DNA from: Enterobacter sp. 638
Lineage (GTDB): Bacteria > Pseudomonadota > Gammaproteobacteria > Enterobacterales > Enterobacteriaceae
Direction of reading: 5' to 3'
NCBI RefSeq assembly: GCF_000016325.1
Contig: NC_009436.1
Span: forward strand, 2,976,001-3,040,000
Length of the DNA: 64,000 bases
Position 1 is the first letter of the stretch, and each line of letters begins with the position of its first letter. The position numbers and the translations under genes are program-made. Below, piece by piece: positions 57,274-64,000 of the stretch. A model generated the notes under the pieces. That model did no database searches. It was not told the DNA's origin and saw only the letters and a program-made list of their open reading frames with translations.

Positions 57274-58002
57274 ATGAATGCCGAAAAATCCCCGGTAGCT
57301 CACAACGTCGACCATGCAGAGATCGCCAAATTTGAAGCGGTGGCATCCCGCTGGTGGGATCTCGACGGTGAGTTCAAACCTCTGCACCGCATTAACCCGC
57401 TGCGTTTGGGCTATATCGCGGAGCGCTCCGGCGGTCTGTTCGGTAAAAAAGTGCTCGATGTCGGCTGCGGCGGCGGCATTCTGGCCGAAAGCATGGCGCG
57501 CGAAGGCGCAACGGTCACCGGCCTGGACATGGGTTTTGAACCGCTCCAGGTTGCTCGTCTGCATGCGCTTGAATCCGGTATTCAGGTTGACTACGTTCAG
57601 GAAACCGTTGAAGAGCACGCCGCTAAACATGCGCATCAATACGATGTTGTCACCTGCATGGAAATGCTCGAACACGTTCCTGACCCGCAATCGGTGGTTA
57701 ACGCCTGCGCCGCTCTGGTGAAACCCGGTGGACAAGTCTTCTTCTCGACGATTAACCGTAACGGGAAAGCGTGGCTGATGGCTGTGGTGGGTGCGGAATA
57801 TGTGCTGCGCATGGTGCCGAAAGGAACCCATGACGTGAAGAAATTCATCAAGCCTGCCGAATTATTAGGCTGGGTAGATCTGACCTGGCTGAAGGAACAA
57901 CACATCACCGGCTTGCACTACAATCCGTTGACCGACAAATTCAAGCTCGCGCCGGGTGTGGATGTTAACTACATGTTGCACACGACGGCAAAAAACGACT
58001 AA
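57274..58002 (+). CDS. ubiG: Ubiquinone biosynthesis O-methyltransferase UbiG
   Basis: SAM-dependent methyltransferase of 242 residues that performs both O-methylations of ubiquinone synthesis. Motif [18 protein letters not shown], post I VTGLDMG, motif [16 protein letters not shown] and [15 protein letters not shown]. The C-terminal region has the membrane-binding insert ([19 protein letters not shown]). AAGGAGT 12-13 nt upstream of the ATG. Divergent from gyrA, as in E. coli. Confidence 0.97.
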
Positions 58003-58223
58003 CGTCATTCGTTATTCTTATAAAGATTGCGCGACATTAGGTTGCGCAATTCTCACCTCTCGTTGAAGAAATCAGCACTCGATCAAATTTTAGATTTTTT
58101 TTCTAAATTATTGACATGACGTCCAGGCCTTACGATACGAGGACTTAGGGTTTATTACGCTTTAGCAACCTGAAATTAACGTCAAAATCAACTCTTGTAC
58201 TGAAATGATTCCTTACTAGAATA

Positions 58224-58270
58224 CTCACCATATAGCGTTTTTCTTATCGCAAACCCCCTATATGTAGTAT
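58224..58270 (+). promoter_or_regulatory. Two NrdR-type boxes upstream of nrdA
   Basis: CTCACCATATAGCGTTT (about 58224-58240) and ACCCCCTATATGTAGTAT (58253-58270) share the CNCTATATNTNGTG-like core. Their centres are about 31 bp, or three helical turns, apart, the spacing typical of NrdR repressor boxes in enterobacterial nrdA promoters. Confidence 0.6.
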
Positions 58271-58309
58271 TTATCCACAGAGCTAGCCACAAGGCGGTTC
58301 TGTGGATAA
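58271..58309. promoter_or_regulatory. Inverted pair of perfect DnaA boxes upstream of nrdA
   Basis: TTATCCACA (58271-58279) and its reverse complement TGTGGATAA (58301-58309) are exact R1-type DnaA boxes. They extend to an 11-bp perfect inverted repeat TTATCCACAGA / TCTGTGGATAA. DnaA control of nrdAB is established in E. coli. Confidence 0.85.
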
Positions 58310-58352
58310 GCGGGGGGATATTTTTTTATTTCACGGACAGGTAAAAACCCAC

Positions 58353-60638
58353 ATGAATCAGAGTCTGCTGGTGACAAAGCGCGACGGTACTACCGAGCGT
58401 ATCAATCTCGACAAAATCCATCGAGTTCTCGACTGGGCAGCAGAAGGACTGAACAACGTATCTATCTCCCAGGTTGAACTGCGTTCACATATTCAGTTCT
58501 ACGACGGGATTAAGACCTCCGATATTCATGAAACCATTATCAAAGCCGCAGCCGACCTGATCTCCCGCGAAGCGCCGGATTACCAGTACATGGCCGCGCG
58601 CCTTGCCATTTTCCACTTGCGCAAAAAAGCGTACGGTCAGTTTGAGCCGCCAGCGCTGCTCGATCACGTCACGAAAATGGTTGAGCTGGGCAAATATGAC
58701 GCGCATCTGCTGGAAGACTACACGGAAGAAGAGTTCAAGCAGATGGACGGGTTTATCGATCACTGGCGCGACATGAACTTCTCCTACGCCGCGGTGAAGC
58801 AGCTGGAAGGTAAATACCTGGTCCAGAACCGCGTCACTGGCGAAATCTACGAGAGCGCGCAGTTCCTGTATATTCTGGTCGCCGCGTGCCTGTTCTCGAA
58901 CTATCCGCGTGAAACGCGCCTGGAATACGTGAAGCGTTTTTACGACGCCGTATCCATCTTTAAAATTTCTCTGCCTACGCCGATTATGTCTGGCGTGCGC
59001 ACCCCGACTCGTCAGTTCAGCTCCTGCGTGCTGATCGAGTGCGGCGACAGCCTGGATTCCATCAACGCTACCTCAAGCGCCATTGTGAAATACGTTTCCC
59101 AGCGTGCTGGTATCGGTATCAACGCCGGTCGCATTCGTGCGCTGGGCAGCCCGATTCGCGGCGGTGAAGCGTTCCACACCGGCTGTATCCCGTTCTACAA
59201 ACACTTCCAGACTGCAGTGAAATCCTGCTCACAGGGCGGCGTACGCGGCGGTGCCGCGACGCTGTTCTATCCAATGTGGCACCTGGAAGTCGAAAGCCTG
59301 TTAGTGCTGAAAAACAACCGTGGCGTTGAAGGCAACCGCGTTCGTCATATGGACTACGGCGTGCAGATCAACAAACTGATGTACACCCGCCTGCTGAAAG
59401 GCCAGGACATCACCCTGTTCAGCCCATCCGACGTGCCGGGCCTGTACGATGCGTTCTTCGCCGATCAGGACGAGTTCGAACGTCTGTACACACAATATGA
59501 GCAAGATGACAGCATCCGTAAGCAACGCGTGAAAGCCGTCGACCTGTTCTCTCTGATGATGCAGGAACGTGCTTCTACTGGCCGTATCTATATCCAGAAC
59601 GTTGACCACTGCAACACCCACAGCCCGTTCGATCCGGCTATTGCGCCAGTGCGCCAGTCTAACCTGTGCCTGGAAATCGCTCTGCCGACCAAACCGCTGT
59701 ACGACGTGAACGACGAAAACGGCGAAATCGCGCTGTGTACGCTGTCCGCATTCAACCTGGGCGCGATCAAGAGCCTGGCTGAGCTGGAAGAGCTGGCCGT
59801 ACTGGCGGTTCGTGCGCTGGACGCCCTGTTGGATTATCAGGATTACCCAATTCCGGCGGCAAAACGCGGCGCAATGGGTCGTCGTACGCTGGGTATTGGC
59901 GTGATCAACTTCGCCTACTGGCTGGCGAAAAACGGCAAGCGTTATTCCGATGGCAGCGCGAATAATCTGACGCACCAAACGTTTGAGGCGATTCAGTATT
60001 ACCTGATGAAAGCCTCTAACGAACTGGCGAAAGAGCAAGGCGCGTGCCCGTGGTTCAACGAAACCACCTACGCGAAAGGCATTCTGCCGATCGACACCTA
60101 CAAGAAAGACCTGGATGCGATCGTCAACGAGCCGCTGCATCTGGACTGGGAAACGCTGCGTGAGTCCATCAAGACCCATGGCCTGCGCAACTCCACATTG
60201 TCTGCGCTGATGCCGTCAGAGACCTCTTCGCAGATCTCCAACGCCACCAACGGTATTGAGCCGCCGCGCGGTCACGTCAGCATCAAAGCGTCGAAAGACG
60301 GCGTGCTGCGTCAGGTTGTACCGGATTATGAGCTGCTGAAAGACAGCTACGAGCTGCTGTGGGAAATGCCGAATAATGACGGTTACCTGCAGCTGGTGGG
60401 CATCATGCAGAAGTTTATCGACCAGTCTATCTCTGCTAACACCAACTACGATCCGACGCGCTTCCCGTCAGGAAAAGTGCCGATGCAGCAGTTGCTGAAA
60501 GACCTGCTGACAGCCTATAAATTTGGCGTAAAAACTCTGTACTATCACAACACCCGTGACGGTGCGGAAGATGCGCAGGACGATATGGCGCCTTCCATTC
60601 AGGACGATGGCTGCGAAAGCGGCGCATGTAAGATCTAA
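58353..60638 (+). CDS. nrdA: Class Ia ribonucleoside-diphosphate reductase large subunit
   Basis: Alpha subunit reducing ribonucleoside diphosphates to deoxy forms; 761 residues as in E. coli. N-terminal ATP cone (MNQSLLVTKRDGTTERINL), redox cysteine in RQFSSCVLIEC, radical-site Cys and Glu in SNLCLEIALP, partner Cys in CTLSAFNLGA, radical-transfer tyrosines in TLYYHNTRDG and the C-terminal CESGACKI. The ATG at 58353 has ACAGGT upstream; the frame is open 17 codons before. First gene of nrdA-nrdB-yfaE. Confidence 0.98.
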   Translation: MNQSLLVTKRDGTTERINLDKIHRVLDWAAEGLNNVSISQVELRSHIQFYDGIKTSDIHETIIKAAADLISREAPDYQYMAARLAIFHLRKKAYGQFEPPALLDHVTKMVELGKYDAHLLEDYTEEEFKQMDGFIDHWRDMNFSYAAVKQLEGKYLVQNRVTGEIYESAQFLYILVAACLFSNYPRETRLEYVKRFYDAVSIFKISLPTPIMSGVRTPTRQFSSCVLIECGDSLDSINATSSAIVKYVSQRAGIGINAGRIRALGSPIRGGEAFHTGCIPFYKHFQTAVKSCSQGGVRGGAATLFYPMWHLEVESLLVLKNNRGVEGNRVRHMDYGVQINKLMYTRLLKGQDITLFSPSDVPGLYDAFFADQDEFERLYTQYEQDDSIRKQRVKAVDLFSLMMQERASTGRIYIQNVDHCNTHSPFDPAIAPVRQSNLCLEIALPTKPLYDVNDENGEIALCTLSAFNLGAIKSLAELEELAVLAVRALDALLDYQDYPIPAAKRGAMGRRTLGIGVINFAYWLAKNGKRYSDGSANNLTHQTFEAIQYYLMKASNELAKEQGACPWFNETTYAKGILPIDTYKKDLDAIVNEPLHLDWETLRESIKTHGLRNSTLSALMPSETSSQISNATNGIEPPRGHVSIKASKDGVLRQVVPDYELLKDSYELLWEMPNNDGYLQLVGIMQKFIDQSISANTNYDPTRFPSGKVPMQQLLKDLLTAYKFGVKTLYYHNTRDGAEDAQDDMAPSIQDDGCESGACKI

Positions 60639-60643
60639 TGAAG

Positions 60644-60661
60644 GGCGGGGATATCCCCGCC
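60644..60661. repeat. GC-rich palindrome between nrdA and nrdB
   Basis: GGCGGGGAT-ATCCCCGCC is a perfect 18-bp palindrome, flanked by AA and TTTATTT. It could be an attenuating terminator or a stabilising mRNA hairpin within the operon. Confidence 0.7.
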
Positions 60662-60689
60662 TTTATTTCGTAAGACAGGACATCTATTC

Positions 60690-61820
60690 ATGGCATATAC
60701 CACCTTTTCACAGACGAAAAACGACCAGCTCAAAGAGCCGATGTTTTTTGGTCAGCCGGTCAACGTGGCACGCTACGATCAGCAAAAATATGACATTTTC
60801 GAAAAGCTGATCGAAAAGCAACTCTCCTTCTTCTGGCGTCCGGAAGAAGTAGACGTTTCTCGCGATCGTATCGATTTCCAGGCGTTGCCGGATCATGAAA
60901 AGCACATTTTCCTCAGCAACCTGAAGTACCAGACGCTGCTGGATTCCATTCAGGGCCGTAGCCCAAACGTGGCGCTGCTGCCGCTGATCTCGATTCCTGA
61001 ACTGGAAACGTGGGTTGAAACCTGGGCGTTTTCCGAGACGATCCACTCGCGTTCTTACACCCATATCATCCGTAACATCGTTAACGATCCGGCGGTGGTG
61101 TTTGACGATATCGTCACCAACGAGCAGATCCAGAAGCGCGCGGAAGGCATTTCCCACTATTACGATGAGCTGATCGAAATGACCAGCTACTGGCATCTGC
61201 TGGGTGAAGGCACGCATTCCGTTAACGGCAAAACCGTCACCGTGAATCTTCGCGCACTGAAAAAACAGCTATACCTGTGCCTGATGAGCGTCAACGCGCT
61301 GGAAGCGATCCGCTTCTACGTCAGCTTTGCCTGCTCGTTTGCGTTTGCCGAGCGCAAACTGATGGAAGGTAACGCCAAAATCATTCGTCTAATCGCCCGT
61401 GACGAAGCGCTGCATCTGACCGGCACTCAGCATATGCTGAATCTGCTGCGCAGCGGCGTGGACGACCCGGAAATGGCGGAGATCGCCGAAGAGTGCAAAC
61501 AGGAATGCTATGACTTGTTCGTGCTGGCCGCCCTGCAGGAAAAAGAGTGGGCAGAATACCTGTTCCGCGACGGCTCCATGATCGGCCTGAACAAAGATAT
61601 TCTGTGCCAGTACATTGAGTACATCACCAACATCCGCATGCAGGCTGTAGGGCTTGAGCTGCCGTTCAAAACGCGCTCTAACCCGATTCCGTGGATCAAC
61701 ACCTGGCTGGTGTCCGATAACGTGCAGGTTGCGCCGCAGGAAGTGGAAGTGAGTTCTTATCTGGTCGGTCAGATTGATTCCGAAGTGAACACTGACGATC
61801 TGAGCAGCTTCGAGCTCTGA
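60690..61820 (+). CDS. nrdB: Class Ia ribonucleoside-diphosphate reductase small subunit
   Basis: Beta subunit of 376 residues carrying the diiron-tyrosyl radical cofactor. The radical Tyr is in [15 protein letters not shown]; iron ligands in the same helix and in [15 protein letters not shown]; the C-terminal tail DLSSFEL binds NrdA. Preceded by ACAGGACATC. Its stop overlaps the yfaE ATG by one base (TGATG). Confidence 0.98.
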   Translation: MAYTTFSQTKNDQLKEPMFFGQPVNVARYDQQKYDIFEKLIEKQLSFFWRPEEVDVSRDRIDFQALPDHEKHIFLSNLKYQTLLDSIQGRSPNVALLPLISIPELETWVETWAFSETIHSRSYTHIIRNIVNDPAVVFDDIVTNEQIQKRAEGISHYYDELIEMTSYWHLLGEGTHSVNGKTVTVNLRALKKQLYLCLMSVNALEAIRFYVSFACSFAFAERKLMEGNAKIIRLIARDEALHLTGTQHMLNLLRSGVDDPEMAEIAEECKQECYDLFVLAALQEKEWAEYLFRDGSMIGLNKDILCQYIEYITNIRMQAVGLELPFKTRSNPIPWINTWLVSDNVQVAPQEVEVSSYLVGQIDSEVNTDDLSSFEL

Positions 61821-62074
61821 TGAGCCGCGTAACGTTAAGCCTTTCCGGTACAGAAGTGTTGTGCCGGGAAGAACACCCTTCCCTGCTGGTGGCACTAGAG
61901 TCGCATCAGGTTGAAGTTGAGTACCAGTGTCGTGCGGGTTATTGCGGATCATGCCGCTGTCGTTTAGTGGCAGGACAAGTGGACTGGCTAACGGAACCGC
62001 TGGCGTTTATCAACGAAGGGGAAATTTTGCCCTGCTGTTGCCGGGCAAAAGGCGATATCGAAATCGAAATGTAA
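61820..62074 (+). CDS. yfaE: 2Fe-2S ferredoxin YfaE, NrdB cofactor maintenance
   Basis: Plant-type ferredoxin of 84 residues (as in E. coli) that supplies electrons to rebuild the diferric-tyrosyl cofactor of NrdB. The cluster motif YQCRAGYCGSCRCRLVAG gives three ligands, and the fourth is in ILPCCCRAKG. Translationally coupled to nrdB. Confidence 0.96.
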   Translation: MSRVTLSLSGTEVLCREEHPSLLVALESHQVEVEYQCRAGYCGSCRCRLVAGQVDWLTEPLAFINEGEILPCCCRAKGDIEIEM

Positions 62075-62100
62075 TGCCCGCTTTCGCGGGCATTTTTTTA
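62072..62100. terminator. Terminator between yfaE and glpT
   Basis: ATGCCCGC-TTTC-GCGGGCAT (62074-62093) followed by T7; it overlaps the yfaE stop codon and ends 5 bp before the glpT stop. Confidence 0.9.
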
Positions 62101-63450
62101 GCCTCGTTTCTGCATCATTTCCGCATGATGACGTTTTTCGCCAATCATGACGACGATCAGCAGCAATACCGCCATAATGCTGCCGCCAATCATCACCATA
62201 AAGCCGCCATCCCAGCCGAAGAAGTCGACCGTGTAACCCACGATGGCGCTCGCTGCAACCGAACCACCGAGATAACCGAACAGACCGGTAAAGCCCGCGG
62301 CAGTCCCTGCGGCTTTTTTCGGCGCGAGTTCCAGCGCGTGCAGGCCAATCAGCATCACCGGTCCGTAAATCAGGAAGCCGATCACAATCATGCAGGCCAT
62401 ATCCACGCCCGGATTTCCCGGAGGATTCAGCCAGTACACGATAGTGGCGATGGTCACCAGCGTCATAAAGAACACGCCCGTTGCACCACGGTTACCTCTG
62501 AACACTTTGTCCGACATCCAGCCGCAAATTAGCGTCCCTGGAATACCGGCGTATTCATACAGGAAATAGGCCCACGACGACTTATCCAGTGCGAAATGCT
62601 TCACTTCTTTCAGATAGGTCGGCGACCAGTCAAGGATGCCGTAACGCAGCAGATAAACAAACACGTTGGCAATAGCGATGTACCACAACAGTTTGTTGGG
62701 CAGGACGTACTTCATGAAGATCTGTTTTGCCGTCAGTTCTTCTTCATGCTGCTCGTTATAATCGTCCGGGTAGTCGTTTTTATACTCTTCAATCGGCGGA
62801 AGGCCGCACGATTGCGGGGTATCACGCATCAGAGCAAAAGCAATGATCGCAATAACGATGGCCCCAAAAGCAGGCATGTACAGCGCCGCTTTCCAGTCGT
62901 TAAACCACGCCATCCCCAGCAGGAACAGCAGCGGAGGAATACCCCCCCCGACGTTATGCGCGCAGTTCCACACTGACACAATCCCGCCGCGCTCTTTCTG
63001 CGACCACCAGTGCACCATGGTACGCCCGCACGGCGGCCACCCCATTCCCTGGAACCAACCGCACAGGAACAGCAGAACAAACATGATGGCAATACTGGAC
63101 GTTGCCCACGGCACAAAGCCCATAAACAACATCACCGCGGACGCGAGAATCAAACCGGCGGGCAAGAAGACGCGCGGGTTCGAGCGATCCGAAACGGACC
63201 CCATAATGAATTTGGAAAATCCATAGGCAATCGAAATGCCCGACAGCGCGAAACCTAAATCACCGCGTGAAAATCCTTGTTCAACCAGATACGGCATCGC
63301 CAGCGCAAAGTTCTTACGCACCAGATAGTAAGCGGCGTAGCCGAAGAAAATACCGAGGAAAATCTGCCAACGCAGGCGACGGTACAGCGGGTCGACTTCT
63401 GCCTCTGACACGCGCGCCTGATGCGGCGCAGGTTTGAAGATACTGAGCAT
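62098..63450 (-). CDS. glpT: Glycerol-3-phosphate/phosphate antiporter GlpT
   Basis: MFS organophosphate:Pi antiporter of 450 residues (E. coli 452); also the entry route of fosfomycin. Twelve helices; substrate-site arginines in [12 protein letters not shown] and in a later helix ([12 protein letters not shown]), and the [19 protein letters not shown] signature. The start at 63450 ([14 protein letters not shown]) has GGAGG 7 nt upstream; the frame is open further upstream. It is divergent from glpA with GlpR- and CRP-like sites between. Confidence 0.97.
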   Translation of the reverse strand: MLSIFKPAPHQARVSEAEVDPLYRRLRWQIFLGIFFGYAAYYLVRKNFALAMPYLVEQGFSRGDLGFALSGISIAYGFSKFIMGSVSDRSNPRVFLPAGLILASAVMLFMGFVPWATSSIAIMFVLLFLCGWFQGMGWPPCGRTMVHWWSQKERGGIVSVWNCAHNVGGGIPPLLFLLGMAWFNDWKAALYMPAFGAIVIAIIAFALMRDTPQSCGLPPIEEYKNDYPDDYNEQHEEELTAKQIFMKYVLPNKLLWYIAIANVFVYLLRYGILDWSPTYLKEVKHFALDKSSWAYFLYEYAGIPGTLICGWMSDKVFRGNRGATGVFFMTLVTIATIVYWLNPPGNPGVDMACMIVIGFLIYGPVMLIGLHALELAPKKAAGTAAGFTGLFGYLGGSVAASAIVGYTVDFFGWDGGFMVMIGGSIMAVLLLIVVMIGEKRHHAEMMQKRG

Positions 63451-63542
63451 TAGAGCCTCCGTGGCCATGTCATAAATTTTCGAGGTCGTGTAGCCCCCCG
63501 ATTCCAGAGGCCGCGATGTTAAAAAATCACAGCGATTGTTAC

Positions 63543-63558
63543 TGTGAATCAACGCACA
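63543..63558. promoter_or_regulatory. CRP-like site in the glpT-glpA control region
   Basis: TGTGA-ATCAAC-GCACA is a good half-plus-half match to TGTGA-N6-TCACA. CRP activation of the glpTQ and glpABC promoters is established in E. coli. Confidence 0.55.
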
Positions 63559-63630
63559 GATTGTTACAGAAATATGACAGCGTGAGCAAATAAGCGCATG
63601 AGATCACGCTTTAGTTTCGTATTGCGCTCG

Positions 63631-63693
63631 ATTATGTTCGAAATCAAACAAACCACACTATTAATGTGGCTGAATAGTAAAAAACGAACATGA
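63631..63693. promoter_or_regulatory. GlpR-type operators in the glpT-glpA control region
   Basis: ATTATGTTCGAAATCAAACA (63631-63650) and AATAGTAAAAAACGAACATG (63673-63692) contain the ATGTTCG/CGAACAT half-sites of the GlpR operator. The second ends about 10 bp before the glpA start. Confidence 0.6.
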
Positions 63694-63702
63694 GGGAAGA
63701 TA

Positions 63703-64000
63703 ATGACACTCCGCGATCCTCGTTATAGCGATGTGATTATCATCGGCGGCGGCGCAACAGGTGCTGGTATCGCACGAGACTGCGCCTTGCGCGGGCTAAA
63801 GGTTACGCTGCTGGAACGTCATGATATCGCCACCGGTGCGACCGGGCGAAACCATGGCTTATTGCACAGCGGGGCGCGCTACGCGGTGACCGACAACGAG
63901 TCCGCCCGCGAGTGCATCGCAGAAAACCAAATTCTCAAACGCATCGCCCGTCACTGCATTGAGCCTACCGACGGCCTGTTTATTACCCTGCCCGAAGACG
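63703..64000 (+). CDS. glpA: Anaerobic glycerol-3-phosphate dehydrogenase subunit A, 5' part only
   Basis: Large FAD subunit of GlpABC, which oxidises sn-glycerol 3-phosphate at the membrane under anaerobic conditions. The first 99 codons are present and the frame runs off the right edge. FAD-binding [20 protein letters not shown], then [20 protein letters not shown] and the conserved LPED. AGGGA lies 6-7 nt before the ATG. Divergent from glpT as in E. coli. Confidence 0.96.
   Translation, partial: MTLRDPRYSDVIIIGGGATGAGIARDCALRGLKVTLLERHDIATGATGRNHGLLHSGARYAVTDNESARECIAENQILKRIARHCIEPTDGLFITLPED

Larger units (their letters stand above)
58003..58352. other. ubiG-nrdA intergenic region
   Basis: Holds an ATTGCGC/GCGCAAT hairpin after ubiG (58026-58050, no T-run), a TTGACA element (58111-58116), then the nrdA control region with NrdR-type and DnaA boxes listed separately. 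No gene is seen. Confidence 0.5.

Noticed and set aside
58026..58050. ATTGCGC/GCGCAAT hairpin after ubiG as an intrinsic terminator
   Set aside because: No T-run follows on either strand; kept only as a note in the intergenic entry.
59301..60179. 292-codon open frame opposite nrdA
   Set aside because: Antisense shadow of a gene with strong codon bias.
1..64000. CRISPR arrays, insertion sequences, prophage or toxin-antitoxin pairs
   Set aside because: No regularly spaced repeats, transposase motifs, or small paired genes were found.

Overview
The window is a stretch of enterobacterial chromosome (family Enterobacteriaceae). Nearly every gene has an obvious Escherichia coli counterpart of almost the same length, and the order follows the E. 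coli K-12 segment from cirA to glpA. Base composition is moderately GC-rich and uniform, except for an AT-rich pocket at about 33.85-35.8 kb. Details such as Thr83 in GyrA, uxuA beside yeiQ, and a SulP/MgtE gene pair beside mqo point away from E. coli itself towards an Enterobacter/Lelliottia/Kluyvera/Citrobacter-like genus. The genus cannot be fixed from this sequence alone.

Layout. 1-5.2 kb: cirA (cut by the left edge), lysP, and the divergent regulator/transporter pair yeiE-yeiH. 5.2-10 kb: nfo, then the fructose PTS operon fruBKA with two Cra sites. 10.3-17.2 kb: setB, yeiW, efpL, a divergent uxuA/yeiQ hexuronate pair, the zinc GTPase gene zigA, and lpxT. 17.6-25.9 kb: mepS, pdeN, the peptide ABC importer yejABEF, and yejG. 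26.2-33.8 kb: bcr, rsuA, radD, rplY, yejK, yejL, lapC and a proline tRNA (GGG). 33.8-36.1 kb: an AT-rich accessory pocket with one orphan two-domain fimbrial adhesin, a long non-coding stretch with an RcsAB-like box, and a small membrane protein. In E. coli K-12 this tRNA-eco interval holds narP, ccm and nap, which are absent here. 36.3-46.1 kb: eco, mqo, a SulP transporter convergent with mgtE, yojI, ada-alkB and apbE. 46.2-57.1 kb: ompC, micF, rcsD-rcsB, rcsC and gyrA. 57.3-64 kb: ubiG, nrdAB-yfaE, glpT, and the start of glpA (cut by the right edge).

Functional themes are envelope building and surveillance (mepS, lpxT, lapC, ompC/micF, the Rcs phosphorelay, apbE), DNA repair and precursor supply (nfo, ada-alkB, radD, gyrA, nrdAB-yfaE), nutrient uptake (lysP, fru, yejABEF, glp, cirA) and translation (rplY, rsuA, efpL, tRNA-Pro).

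I did not find a wholly new multi-gene system. The most interesting signals are regulatory or accessory: (i) a perfect 13-bp inverted repeat that pairs with the nfo ribosome binding site, just downstream of a mar/sox-type box, placed so that read-through and promoter-initiated mRNAs would fold differently; (ii) the lone adhesin beside tRNA-Pro with an RcsAB-like box and an 18-bp palindrome upstream; (iii) the uxuA/yeiQ pair with a UxuR/ExuR-like palindrome; (iv) a STAS-less SulP transporter whose 3' end overlaps that of mgtE.
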